64,000 nucleotides of DNA, from positions 3,844,001 through 3,908,000 of the forward strand of contig NZ_CP073347.1 in NCBI RefSeq assembly GCF_024397915.1, in the 5' to 3' direction. How positions within the stretch are numbered: position 1 is the stretch's first letter; the number at the start of each line of letters is the position of its first letter. The notes below the pieces were generated by a model. It saw nothing but the letters and a program-made list of their open reading frames with translations. It did no database searches and was not told the origin of the DNA. Shown here in pieces: positions 15,072 to 23,491 of this stretch. Origin of the DNA: Marinobacterium rhizophilum (GTDB lineage: Bacteria; Pseudomonadota; Gammaproteobacteria; Pseudomonadales; Balneatricaceae). The position numbers and the translations under genes were made by a program.

Positions 15072-16408
15072 TGATGAACTCCAGCCTGCCCCAGAGTGAA
15101 TTCGCGACCCGGCGCGCCCGCCTGATGGCACAGTTGCCGACCGGCGGCCTTGCTGTAGTGCCAGGTGCTGCCATGCGCAGTCGCAACCGGGATGTGGAGT
15201 ATCCGTTTCGCCAGGATAGCGACTTCTATTACCTGACAGGGTTCGACGAGCCGGATGCCGTGCTGGTGTTGCTGCCAGGGCGGGCCGAAGGGGAAGTGGT
15301 GCTGTTTTGCCAGGGGCGCGACCCTGAAATGGAAATCTGGCACGGCTATCGCACCGGCCCCGAGGGTGTGGTGGCGCACTATGGTGCCGACGAAGCTCAC
15401 CCTGTATCCGAGATCGATCGGCGCCTTCCCGACCTGCTCGAGGGACGCTGCAGTATCTGTTACTCCATCGGTACCGATGAAAACGTTGACGGCCAGGTGC
15501 GCCAGTGGCTCAAGGTGGTTCAGGCCCGCAGTCGCCAGGGCGTGGTCGCACCCACAGAGCTGGTGATGCTGGATCCGCTGTTGCACGAGTTGCGCCTGTT
15601 CAAGTCCGACGCCGAGATCGGCCTGATGCGTGACGCCGGACGCATTTCCGCCCAGGCTCATGTGCGCGCCATGCAGCAGTGCCGCCCGGGGCTGTACGAG
15701 TATCAGCTGGAGGCTGAAATTACCCACCACTTTGCCATGCATGGCTGCCATCTGCCGGCGTATTCCTCGATCGTCGGCGGCGGTGCCAACGGCTGCATTC
15801 TGCACTACACCGAAAACCGCGATGCGCTGCGCGCCGGTGACCTGGTACTGATCGATGCCGGCTGCGAGCGGGAATACTACGCCGGCGACATTACCCGTAC
15901 CTTCCCGGTGGACGGGCACTTCAGTCCTGAACAGAAGCAGCTTTACGAACTGGTGCTGCGCACCCAGCAGGCCTGTATCGAGCTGGTACGCCCGGGTGTG
16001 CTCTGGAACGAAGTGCATGACCTGTCGGTGCGGATGCTGACCGCCGGTCTGGTGGAACTGGGGTTGCTGGATGGGGACGCCGATGAGCTGATCGAGGCGG
16101 GGGCCTACCGCGCGTTTTACATGCACCGGCTGGGCCACTGGCTGGGAATGGATGTGCATGATGTGGGCGATTACCGCGTGGCGGGTGAGTGGCGCCCGCT
16201 GCAGCCTGGCATGGTCATGACCGTTGAGCCGGGGCTCTACGTCTCGCCGAACAACGAACAGGTTGAGGCCCGCTGGCGCGGCATCGGCATCCGTATTGAA
16301 GACGACGTGCTGGTGACGGCATCGGGCTGCGAAGTACTCAGTGCCGCCGCGCCCAAGTCGGTCGCCGAGATCGAAGCGCTGATGGCACAGGCCCGGCAAT
16401 CGCGATGA
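15071..16408 (+). CDS. pepP: Xaa-Pro aminopeptidase II
   Basis: 445 residues, a dinuclear manganese metallopeptidase that removes an N-terminal residue preceding proline. The N-terminal creatinase-like domain has the typical RSRNRDVEYPFRQDSDFYYLTGF. The C-terminal pita-bread domain carries the metal ligands: the aspartates of LVLIDAGCEREYYAGDITRTFP, the histidine of HRLGHWLGMDVHDVG, the glutamate of VMTVEPGLYV and the glutamate of GIGIRIEDDVLV. It starts on TGATG with ygfB and ends ATGA with ubiH, so all four genes form one operon, as in E. coli. Confidence 0.96.
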   Translation: MMNSSLPQSEFATRRARLMAQLPTGGLAVVPGAAMRSRNRDVEYPFRQDSDFYYLTGFDEPDAVLVLLPGRAEGEVVLFCQGRDPEMEIWHGYRTGPEGVVAHYGADEAHPVSEIDRRLPDLLEGRCSICYSIGTDENVDGQVRQWLKVVQARSRQGVVAPTELVMLDPLLHELRLFKSDAEIGLMRDAGRISAQAHVRAMQQCRPGLYEYQLEAEITHHFAMHGCHLPAYSSIVGGGANGCILHYTENRDALRAGDLVLIDAGCEREYYAGDITRTFPVDGHFSPEQKQLYELVLRTQQACIELVRPGVLWNEVHDLSVRMLTAGLVELGLLDGDADELIEAGAYRAFYMHRLGHWLGMDVHDVGDYRVAGEWRPLQPGMVMTVEPGLYVSPNNEQVEARWRGIGIRIEDDVLVTASGCEVLSAAAPKSVAEIEALMAQARQSR

Positions 16409-17667
16409 AACAGCACTACGACCTGATTATCGTTGGCGGCGGCATGGTGGGCGCGAGCCTTGCCTGCGCTCTGGCACCGGCGGCCCAGGCGCTTGGGCTG
16501 GACATCGCCATTGTTGAGCCGGTACCGCTGCGGGCCGACGACCTCAGCTATCAGCCCAGCTATGACGCCCGCGCCACGGCGCTGGCCTACGGCAGTCGCA
16601 GTGCCTACGAGCGCATGGGTATCTGGCAGACACTGGCGCAGCATATTGCCCCCATCAATGAAATTCATGTTTCCGATCGTGGCCATTTCGGTGCTTCGCG
16701 CCTTGATGCAGCACAGCAGCGGGTGCCGGCACTGGGTTATGTGATCGAGAACCACTGGCTCGGCCAGGTGCTGCTGCACCGGCTGCAGCAGCCTGAGTGC
16801 GGGCGCATCGATTATCTGTGCCCGGCCGAGGTGGCACAAATTGTCCCCGGTGATGGCCAGATGAGTGTCACGGTGAGCCGCAATGGTGTGGCGTCTTCGA
16901 TCAGTTGCGAACTGGTGGTCATGGCCGATGGCGGGCGTTCCGAATTGCGCGAGCGCCTGGGCATCGGGTATCGCTACAGTGCCTACGAACAACATGCGCT
17001 GATTGCCAATGTCAGCCCAAACCGGCCACACCGTGGCATCGCCTATGAGCGCTTCACCGACCAGGGGCCGATGGCGCTGTTGCCGCTGCAGGAGCAGGCG
17101 GGGCAGCACCGCTGCGGGCTGGTCTGGACCCTGTCGGATGACGATGCCCAGGCGTTGATGGCCGCAGACGATACCGGCTTTCTGGAACAGCTGCAGCAGC
17201 GCTTTGGCTACCGTGCCGGGCGTTTCGTGGCGGTGGGCGAGCGCCATGCCTACCCGCTGCAGCTGGTGCTGGCCGAAGAGCAGGTGCGTACCGGCCTGGT
17301 CGTGCTGGGCAATGCCGCCCATGCGCTGCACCCCATCGCAGGCCAGGGCTACAACCTGGCGCTGCGGGGGCTGGTGAGTCTGGCGGATCATCTGATTGCT
17401 GCGAAACAGCAGGGGCGTTCGCTGGGTGACCTGGCGGTGTTGCAGGCGTATCACGAGCAGATGCGTCGCGATCAGCAACGCACCATCGGCTTCAGCGATG
17501 GCACCATGAAGCTATTTACCAGTACCAGTTCGTTGCTGACCCTGGGTCGCAATCTCGGGCTGCAGGCACTGGACGCCTGCCCGCTGGGCAAGACCCTGTT
17601 TGCCCGCAGCGCCATGGGGCTGGACATGCCGGCGCCGGCGCTGTTTTCCGGGGAGGGGCAGGGATGA
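16405..17667 (+). CDS. ubiH: 2-octaprenyl-6-methoxyphenyl hydroxylase UbiH
   Basis: 420 residues, an FAD-dependent aromatic hydroxylase of ubiquinone synthesis. The FAD-binding dinucleotide motif DLIIVGGGMVGASLACALA is at residues 5-23. The second FAD motif GNAAHALHPIAGQGYNLALRG lies near residues 303-323, and the middle VVMADGGRSELRERLGI is the DG motif. The start overlaps pepP by ATGA and its end overlaps ubiI likewise. UbiH and UbiI act in the Ubi metabolon with UbiJ and UbiK. Assignment of UbiH rather than UbiF/UbiI rests on gene order and family wording. Confidence 0.92.
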   Translation: MKQHYDLIIVGGGMVGASLACALAPAAQALGLDIAIVEPVPLRADDLSYQPSYDARATALAYGSRSAYERMGIWQTLAQHIAPINEIHVSDRGHFGASRLDAAQQRVPALGYVIENHWLGQVLLHRLQQPECGRIDYLCPAEVAQIVPGDGQMSVTVSRNGVASSISCELVVMADGGRSELRERLGIGYRYSAYEQHALIANVSPNRPHRGIAYERFTDQGPMALLPLQEQAGQHRCGLVWTLSDDDAQALMAADDTGFLEQLQQRFGYRAGRFVAVGERHAYPLQLVLAEEQVRTGLVVLGNAAHALHPIAGQGYNLALRGLVSLADHLIAAKQQGRSLGDLAVLQAYHEQMRRDQQRTIGFSDGTMKLFTSTSSLLTLGRNLGLQALDACPLGKTLFARSAMGLDMPAPALFSGEGQG

Positions 17668-18941
17668 GCGACAAGCTGGATGCGGACCTGATTATCGTGG
17701 GTGCCGGCATGGTAGGCCTGACCGCCGCGCTGGCGTTGCGCGACAGTGGCCTCAAGATACTGGTGCTGGAGCGTCGACCGGCGTCGCCACAGGACCCGTT
17801 GCAGCAGGTACAACAGGCCGCGGCAGAGGGGTTCGACCCTCGGGTCAGCGCGCTGACCTGCGCCTCGGAGCAGATTCTGCGCTCCGTCGATGCCTGGCCT
17901 GTGATGGAATCGCTGCGCCTGAGCCCGTACACCGAGATGGATGTATGGGACGGTGAAGGCACCGGCCGCACCCATTTCAGCGCCGCCGATCTGCACGAGC
18001 CCTACCTCGGGCATATTGTCGAAAACCGGGTCATCCTCGCCGGTCTGCGTGCGGCGCTGGCGGAGCAGCCGCAGATTCGTCTGCTGGAGGCTGTGGAGGT
18101 ACAGGCCTTGTCGGAGCCGCGAGAGTCGACGCTGGGTGCCTGGCGCGAGCTGACACTGGCCGACGGGCGGGCGTTGTGCGCCAGGCTGGTGGTCGCTGCG
18201 GATGGCGCCCTGTCGCGGGTTCGTCAGCTGGCGGCACTGCCGACCTGGGAGTGGGACTATGGTCACCATGCCATCGTGACCACGGTGCGCACGGAATGCG
18301 GCAATGCAGCCACCGCCTGGCAGCGTTTTACCGATGACGGCCCGCTGGCGTTCCTGCCGTTGCGTGATGGTAGCGACAGCCATCTCAGTTCCATCGTCTG
18401 GTCCACCTCGCCGGAGCATGTGCGAGAGCTGATGGGCTTCGATGACACCGCCTTCTGTACGGCCCTGGAGCGCGCCTTCGAAGGGCGCCTTGGGCGGGTG
18501 GAGTGGGCGGATCGGCGTTACAGTTTCCCGCTGCGCCAGCGTCATGCCAAGCGCTACGTGCAGGCGGCCTTTGCCGCCATCGGCGATGCGGCCCATACCA
18601 TTCATCCGCTGGCGGGGCAGGGTGTGAACCTGGGATTGCTGGATGCCGCCGTACTGGCTGAAGTCATCGAAGCTGCTGCTGCGCGGGGAGATGATATAGG
18701 TGCGCTGCGCGTGTTGCGCCGTTACCAGCGCAGGCGCCAGGGTGAAAATCTGCAGATGGCCGCGGGTATGGAGGGCTTCAAGCGCCTGTTCGATAGCCAG
18801 CAGCCACTGCTCGTACTGGGGCGCAATTATGGCATGCGCTGCTTCGATCGCCTGGGCGCGGTAAAAAATCATCTGGCCCTGATTGCCATGGGCCTGTCGG
18901 GCGATCTGCCGGCACGGGCGCAGCGCCACTGCGGCGATTGA
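17664..18941 (+). CDS. ubiI: UbiI/VisC-type FAD-dependent ubiquinone hydroxylase
   Basis: 425 residues. The N-terminal FAD motif DLIIVGAGMVGLTAALAL starts at residue 7, the DG motif is VVAADGALSRVRQLA, and the C-terminal motif is IGDAAHTIHPLAGQGVNLGLLDAA. This is the same flavoprotein family as ubiH, and the two are the classical ubiH-visC pair. UbiI performs the C5 hydroxylation of the ubiquinone ring in E. coli. The ATGA overlap with ubiH indicates coupling. No terminator with a T-run was found after it, only a five-base-pair GC hairpin near 18974-18989. Confidence 0.92.
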   Translation: MSDKLDADLIIVGAGMVGLTAALALRDSGLKILVLERRPASPQDPLQQVQQAAAEGFDPRVSALTCASEQILRSVDAWPVMESLRLSPYTEMDVWDGEGTGRTHFSAADLHEPYLGHIVENRVILAGLRAALAEQPQIRLLEAVEVQALSEPRESTLGAWRELTLADGRALCARLVVAADGALSRVRQLAALPTWEWDYGHHAIVTTVRTECGNAATAWQRFTDDGPLAFLPLRDGSDSHLSSIVWSTSPEHVRELMGFDDTAFCTALERAFEGRLGRVEWADRRYSFPLRQRHAKRYVQAAFAAIGDAAHTIHPLAGQGVNLGLLDAAVLAEVIEAAAARGDDIGALRVLRRYQRRRQGENLQMAAGMEGFKRLFDSQQPLLVLGRNYGMRCFDRLGAVKNHLALIAMGLSGDLPARAQRHCGD

Positions 18942-19250
18942 TCTGTCGCGGGATAGTCTATACATTGGCGTCCCCCACCTGGCGGGGTGGATTGACTCCG
19001 GTGAAACCGCTTTTGCAGGCAGGCAGACGCAGGCTGATTTGTGTCTATACTGGGGCCAGTCGAGGCGGTGTCGCATGGGTGTGCTCCCAGGACACGGCAG
19101 GATAAAAACGCGGTGTTGTGTCATGCAGCCGCTGCAACCTGCGCGGCGATACGGGCTGGCACCGGTTTATGCCGCATGCGTCAGCCTGTTATTGAGTCAG
19201 CTGCCAATGGCTAATAGAACTCGTAATCCTGAGAAGGGTAGGAAACGAAA
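18942..19250. other. Leader or intergenic region upstream of gcvH
   Basis: 309 bases. It contains a small GC hairpin near 18974-18989, a possible -10 TATACT at 19046-19051 without a good -35, and the gcvH Shine-Dalgarno AGGAAA near 19239. I looked for the conserved glycine riboswitch cores and did not recognise them. The one ORF here (18883-19254) overlaps ubiI and looks non-coding. Confidence 0.5.
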
Positions 19251-19643
19251 ATGAGTGAGATCCCAAACGAATTGAAATACGTCGCCAGCCATGAATGGGT
19301 TCGCGTCGAGGATGACGGCACCGTGACTATCGGTGTCACTCATCATGCCCAGGACCTGCTGGGAGACGTGGTGTTCGTTGAGCTGCCGGATGTCGGCGCA
19401 CAGCTGTCCGCCGGTGATGATGCCGGTGTGGTTGAATCCGTCAAGGCAGCATCGGATATCTACTCTCCGCTTTCCGGTGAAGTCGTTGCAATCAACGAAG
19501 ACCTGGAAGACTCCCCCGAACTGGTGAACAGCGACCCCTTTGGCGATGGCTGGTTCTTCCGCCTGAAACTCTCCGACAAGGTGGAGCTGGATGAGCTGCT
19601 CGACGCTGACGGTTACAGCGAACTGTGCGAATCCGAAGCCTGA
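19251..19643 (+). CDS. gcvH: Glycine cleavage system H protein
   Basis: 130 residues, the lipoyl carrier of the glycine cleavage complex. The lipoylation site is K65 in VESVKAASDIYSPLSGEV, and the N-terminus PNELKYVASHEWVRVEDDGTVTIG is standard. In E. coli the ygfB-pepP-ubiH-ubiI cluster is followed by gcvT, gcvH and gcvP. Here gcvH stands alone, flanked by a terminator and an RlmI-type gene. The other subunits must be elsewhere, or this copy may serve as a lipoyl donor protein; the sequence does not decide between these. Confidence 0.97.
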   Translation: MSEIPNELKYVASHEWVRVEDDGTVTIGVTHHAQDLLGDVVFVELPDVGAQLSAGDDAGVVESVKAASDIYSPLSGEVVAINEDLEDSPELVNSDPFGDGWFFRLKLSDKVELDELLDADGYSELCESEA

Positions 19644-19682
19644 TCCCGGGCGCCTGATCGCGGTGGCCTCTCTGGCCGCCTC

Positions 19683-19716
19683 ACTGTCCCGGCTGCGCGC
19701 CGGGACAGTCATTTTC
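19683..19716 (+). terminator. Terminator of gcvH
   Basis: A ten-base-pair perfect stem ACTGTCCCGG (19683-19692) with CCGGGACAGT (19700-19709), loop CTGCGCG, then CATTTTC. It lies 40 bases after the gcvH stop. Confidence 0.82.
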
Positions 19717-19784
19717 ACAACCCAGTGCGGCACAGGGCAGTTGACCCGGTTGCCGGCAAGACCTCAGGAAATGTAGTCATAGAT

Positions 19785-20981
19785 ATGTCACTGAAACGCT
19801 TATGCCTTAAAACGGGTGCCGAGAAACGCCTGCGTGGTGGTCATCTCTGGATCTACAGCAATGAGGTTGATAATCAGAAGACCCCGATCAAGAGCTTCAC
19901 CGCCGGCGAGCAGGTGGTGGTTGAGTCTGATCGCGGCAAGGTGCTCGGCATTGCCTACGTTAACCCGAATACCCTGATCTGCGGCCGCCTGGTCAGCCGC
20001 GACCTGGATTACAAGCTGGATACCTCGCTGCTGGTGCATCGCCTGAACGTGGCGCTGTCGCTGCGCGAGATGTGCTTCAGTGAACCCTGCTACCGCCTGG
20101 TGTACGGTGATTCCGATGGCCTGTCGGGCCTGGTGATCGATCGCTTCCACGATATTTTCGTGGTGCAGGTCTCGACCGCCGGCATGGAAGCGGTCATCGA
20201 CGACATCGTCGCGGCGCTGAACAAGGTCTTCAAACCCGAAGCGATCCTGCTGCGCAACGATGGCAAGATGCGTGAAATGGAAGGCCTCGAAACCTACGTC
20301 GAAGTGGTGCAGGGCGAGATTCCGGAGCTTTGCCCGCTAATCGAAAACGGTGTGTCCTTGCTGGCGCCGCTGCAGCGTGGCCAGAAAACCGGCTGGTTCT
20401 ACGACCACCGCGCCAACCGTGCCCGCATGCAGCAGCTGGTGAAGGGCAAGCGCGTACTGGACCTGTTCAGCTACGTCGGTGGCTGGGGTGTACAGGCGCT
20501 GGCGGCCGGGGCCGAGATGGCCAGCTGCGTGGATGCATCCCACTTTGCGCTGGATGTGGCACGGGAAAACGCCCGTCTCAACGGCAAGGAAGACCGCTTT
20601 GATCCGCTGCACGGCGATGCCTTTGATATTTGCAAGGCGCTGGTGGCCGAGAAAGAACGCTACGATGTGGTGATCGTTGATCCGCCCGGGTTTATCCAGA
20701 AGAAGAAGGATATTCGCAATGGCGAGCGCGCCTATGCCCGCATCAACAATTTCGCCATGCGCCTGCTGAGCCGTGAGGGCGTGCTGGTGTCCGCGTCCTG
20801 CTCCATGCACCTGCAGCGCGAAAGCCTGGTGGATATCATTCGCAGCAACAGCCGCGAGCTCGACCGTAACTCGCAAATTTTTGAACAGGGTCACCAGGGT
20901 GCGGATCACCCGCTGCACCCGGCAATTCCGGAAACGGATTACCTGAAAGCCCTGTTCGTGAGGGTACTGCCGGTCAGCTGA
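19785..20981 (+). CDS. rlmI: RlmI-type class I SAM-dependent rRNA methyltransferase
   Basis: 398 residues. An N-terminal PUA-like RNA-binding domain (LRGGHLWIYSNEVDNQ, GEQVVVESDRGKVLGIAYVNP) is followed by an EEHEE middle and a Rossmann methyltransferase domain with VLDLFSYVGGWGVQALAAGA. The catalytic region reads VIVDPPGFIQKKKDI and the C-terminal VLVSASCSMHL carries the cysteine. E. coli RlmI makes m5C1962 in 23S rRNA, and assignment to RlmI rather than a paralogue is by overall layout. ATG 19785 starts the family N-terminus MSLKRLCLKTGAEKRL. Its ribosome site is weak, since AGGA lies 15 bases upstream. Confidence 0.85.
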   Translation: MSLKRLCLKTGAEKRLRGGHLWIYSNEVDNQKTPIKSFTAGEQVVVESDRGKVLGIAYVNPNTLICGRLVSRDLDYKLDTSLLVHRLNVALSLREMCFSEPCYRLVYGDSDGLSGLVIDRFHDIFVVQVSTAGMEAVIDDIVAALNKVFKPEAILLRNDGKMREMEGLETYVEVVQGEIPELCPLIENGVSLLAPLQRGQKTGWFYDHRANRARMQQLVKGKRVLDLFSYVGGWGVQALAAGAEMASCVDASHFALDVARENARLNGKEDRFDPLHGDAFDICKALVAEKERYDVVIVDPPGFIQKKKDIRNGERAYARINNFAMRLLSREGVLVSASCSMHLQRESLVDIIRSNSRELDRNSQIFEQGHQGADHPLHPAIPETDYLKALFVRVLPVS

Positions 20982-21048
20982 CCTTCGAGCCGTCCATGGA
21001 CCCCGGCATGCCGGCCAGGGCGCAAGTCTGAATCAGGGAGAGGTATGG

Positions 21049-22089
21049 ATGCAGTACAAAATGCTCGGTGGCAGCGACCTCAGGGTCAGCCGTATTGCGC
21101 TGGGAACCATGACGTTCGGCAGCCAGAATACCGAGGCTGAGGCCTGGGAGCAGCTGGATTATGCCCTGACCCAGGGCGTCAACTTGCTGGATACGGCGGA
21201 AATGTATCCAGTGCCCACATCGCCTGACTATCAAGGGGCCAGCGAGGCGATCATCGGTCGCTGGATGCGCGCGCGGGGCACCCGTGATCAACTGGTGCTG
21301 GCCACCAAGGTAACCGGTCCTGGCGATCTGTGCAGCTACATTCGCCCGAACGTGGGATTGAGTGCCGCCTGCATCAGGGAGGCCATTGATGCCAGTCTTG
21401 AGCGCTTGCAGACTGACTATGTTGACCTGTACCAGCTGCACTGGCCTGAACGCCAGAGTAATTTCTTCGGCCAGCTGGGCTATGTGCCGGGCGATCGCGC
21501 CGATGACGGCGTGCCGATGGAAGAGACGCTGCAGGCACTGAAGGTGCTGGTGGATGAGGGGCGGGTGCGTTATGTCGGGCTGTCGAACGAAACGGCCTGG
21601 GGCACCATGGAGTTCCTGCGACTGGCCGACAAGCTGGGTCTGCCGCGGGTGGTTTCGGTACAGAATCCCTACAGCCTGCTCAATCGCAGCCTGGAAGTGG
21701 GCCTGGCCGAGGCCATGCTGCGCGAACAGGTCGACCTGCTGGCCTATTCGCCACTGGCGTTCGGCGTGCTTAGCGGCAAGTATCTGGATGGCGCCAGGCC
21801 GGATGGCTCGCGCCTCAAGCTGTACCCCAACTACCAGCGCTACCTGACCGACCAGGGCCAGGCCGCGACCGCCGCCTACGTTGCGCTGGCAGCGCAGGCG
21901 GGGCTTGATCCGTCACAGATGGCGCTGGCCTACGTCAACAGTCGGCCTTTCCTTGGCAGCAATATCATCGGAGCATCCAGAATGGATCAGTTGCGCAGCA
22001 ACATTGCGTCCGTGGATCTGACCCTGGGCGACGATGTGCTGGCGCAGATCGAAGCCATTCACGCCCGTTATACCTATCCCTGCCCCTGA
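21049..22089 (+). CDS. Aldo/keto reductase, Tas-like
   Basis: 346 residues, an (alpha/beta)8-barrel NADPH-dependent oxidoreductase. The catalytic aspartate and tyrosine are in NLLDTAEMYPVP (near residue 50), the lysine is in LVLATKV and the histidine in DLYQLHWPE. SVQNPYSLLNRS and LAYSPLAFGVLSGKYL are typical of the Tas/YghZ branch, and the family block with a long insert (GQLGYVPGDRADDG) resembles Tas. ATG 21049 has GGGAGAGG before it; an out-of-frame ATG lies at 21045. The substrate is unknown. It is monocistronic, ending before a very long hairpin. Confidence 0.88.
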   Translation: MQYKMLGGSDLRVSRIALGTMTFGSQNTEAEAWEQLDYALTQGVNLLDTAEMYPVPTSPDYQGASEAIIGRWMRARGTRDQLVLATKVTGPGDLCSYIRPNVGLSAACIREAIDASLERLQTDYVDLYQLHWPERQSNFFGQLGYVPGDRADDGVPMEETLQALKVLVDEGRVRYVGLSNETAWGTMEFLRLADKLGLPRVVSVQNPYSLLNRSLEVGLAEAMLREQVDLLAYSPLAFGVLSGKYLDGARPDGSRLKLYPNYQRYLTDQGQAATAAYVALAAQAGLDPSQMALAYVNSRPFLGSNIIGASRMDQLRSNIASVDLTLGDDVLAQIEAIHARYTYPCP

Positions 22090-22102
22090 GCCGCATCGTG
22101 CT

Positions 22103-22149
22103 CCTGCATGAGGCAGCGTGGATAAGCTATCCACGTTGCCTCATGCAGG
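22103..22149. repeat. 22-base-pair near-perfect inverted repeat between convergent genes
   Basis: The arm 22103-22124 pairs with 22128-22149 over 22 consecutive positions, with a single G-T wobble, and a loop of only AGC. It lies between the aldo/keto reductase and the HAD phosphatase, which converge. It has no T-run on the + strand, so it is not a classical terminator, but it could stop or protect both transcripts. Confidence 0.85.
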
Positions 22150-22168
22150 GTACCGGGACTCCCCGATC

Positions 22169-22825
22169 TCAATCCCTCAGGCTGATCACCGGCCAGCCGC
22201 GCTCTGTCGCGGTGCGCGTCAATATCTCATCGGCATCCACCGCCACCGGGTTATCGACCAGTTCGAGCAGCGGCAAATCGTTTTGTGAGTCACTGTAGAA
22301 ATAGCTGCCTTCCAGCGTATGCTCATGCTCCTGCAGCCAGCGGTGCAGGCGCTCTACCTTGCCTTCACGAAAGCAGGGCGTGCCCGCGACCTTGCCGGTG
22401 TAACGCCCGTCAACCATTTGCGGATCGGTGGCCAGAAGCGCATCCACACCCAGCTGGCGGGCGATGGGCGATGTCACGAAATGGTTGGTGGCGGTGATGA
22501 TCAGCAGAAAGTCGCCGCGGGCGCGATGGTCTGCCAGCAATTGCAGCGCCTTGGGTAGCATCATTGGCTGGACGCACTGCTGCATGAACAGGCTGTGCCA
22601 TTGCTGCAGTTGCTGTAGCGAATGCTGGGCCAGCGGGCGCAAGGCAAATTCCAGGAATTCGAAGATATCCATGGTGCCGGTCTTGTACTGCTGGTAGAAG
22701 TGGTCGTTGGCCTGCTTGTACTCGGCGGGGTCGACGATGCCCTGGGTGCACAGGAACTCGCCCCAGGCATGGTCGCTATCGCCGTTTAACAGGGTATTGT
22801 CCAGATCGAAAATGGCCAGGCTCAA
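22169..22825 (-). CDS. HAD-IB family phosphatase (SerB-like)
   Basis: 218 residues. HAD motif I is FDLDNTLLNGDSD (nucleophile and acid/base aspartates at about residues 6 and 8), motif II is LLIITATN, and motif III/IV is YFYSDSQNDLPLLELVDNPVAVDAD. The start is a TTG at 22825 with GGGGAG nine bases upstream; no better ATG precedes motif I. In Pseudomonas a homologous HAD gene sits beside rppH and ptsP, as here, but divergently transcribed. Likely substrates are phosphorylated small molecules. SerB-type phosphoserine activity is possible but not implied by context. Confidence 0.87.
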   Translation of the reverse strand: MSLAIFDLDNTLLNGDSDHAWGEFLCTQGIVDPAEYKQANDHFYQQYKTGTMDIFEFLEFALRPLAQHSLQQLQQWHSLFMQQCVQPMMLPKALQLLADHRARGDFLLIITATNHFVTSPIARQLGVDALLATDPQMVDGRYTGKVAGTPCFREGKVERLHRWLQEHEHTLEGSYFYSDSQNDLPLLELVDNPVAVDADEILTRTATERGWPVISLRD

Positions 22826-22979
22826 GGCGGTGCTCCCCGTGAATGGAAAAGGCCGATCATAGAGTGTCCCGGGCGGCCTTTCAAACCGCGTCAGGTGCTG
22901 TAAATTGCTGTTGTGCGTGGAGTTTGCGGAATTCGTGAAGTGTGGAACAATAGCAACGAACTATTTCAGGATATAAACA

Positions 22980-23474
22980 GTGATTGATTCAGACGGGTTC
23001 AGACCGAATGTCGGCATCATTCTGGCGAACTCGCTGGGTCAGGTCCTTTGGGCCAGACGGATAGGACAGGATGCCTGGCAGTTTCCCCAGGGCGGGATTC
23101 AGGATGACGAATCCCCCGATGAGGCGATGTTCCGTGAGCTTCACGAGGAAATCGGACTGCGGGCCAGCGATGTCGAGATCGTTGCTGTCACGCGCGGCTG
23201 GCTGCGCTACCGTCTGCCCAAACGAATGATCCGGCGCAATTCCCATCCGGTCTGTGTCGGCCAGAAGCAGAAGTGGTTTCTGCTGCGCATGCTCAGCGAA
23301 GACCAGGCGGTGACCATTGACCACACCAGTTCGCCGGAATTTGATGGCTGGCGCTGGGTGAGTTACTGGTACCCCCTGGGGCAGGTGGTGTCGTTCAAGC
23401 GTGAAGTGTACCGAAAGGCGATGAGGGAACTGTCGCCCAAGCTGGCGCGGGTCGTCGCCCAGCAACGAAAATAA
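22980..23474 (+). CDS. rppH: RNA pyrophosphohydrolase RppH (NudH)
   Basis: 164 residues, starting on GTG with AGGA eight bases upstream. It removes pyrophosphate from 5'-triphosphate mRNA to trigger RNase E decay. The Nudix box is complete: the GGIQDDESPDEAMFRELHEE segment followed by IGL near residues 38-60, fitting G-x5-E-x7-RE-U-x-EE-x-G-U. FRPNVGIILANSLGQVLWARR at the start and SFKREVYRKAMREL near the end are family features. It lies 17 bases before ptsP, as in Pseudomonas and E. coli, so the two are likely co-transcribed. Confidence 0.96.
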   Translation: MIDSDGFRPNVGIILANSLGQVLWARRIGQDAWQFPQGGIQDDESPDEAMFRELHEEIGLRASDVEIVAVTRGWLRYRLPKRMIRRNSHPVCVGQKQKWFLLRMLSEDQAVTIDHTSSPEFDGWRWVSYWYPLGQVVSFKREVYRKAMRELSPKLARVVAQQRK

Positions 23475-23491
23475 CAATATGGGGTGGGTCA

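Noticed and set aside
14723..19124. Long minus-strand frames opposite ygfB, pepP, ubiH and ubiI
   Set aside because: Antisense shadows of confidently identified genes; the sequences are low-complexity and unlike known proteins.
19060..19250. Glycine riboswitch upstream of gcvH
   Set aside because: I looked for the conserved aptamer cores and did not recognise them; a covariance search would settle it.
18883..19254. ORF spanning the ubiI-gcvH gap
   Set aside because: It overlaps the ubiI end and the gcvH ribosome site, and its composition is unlike the neighbours.
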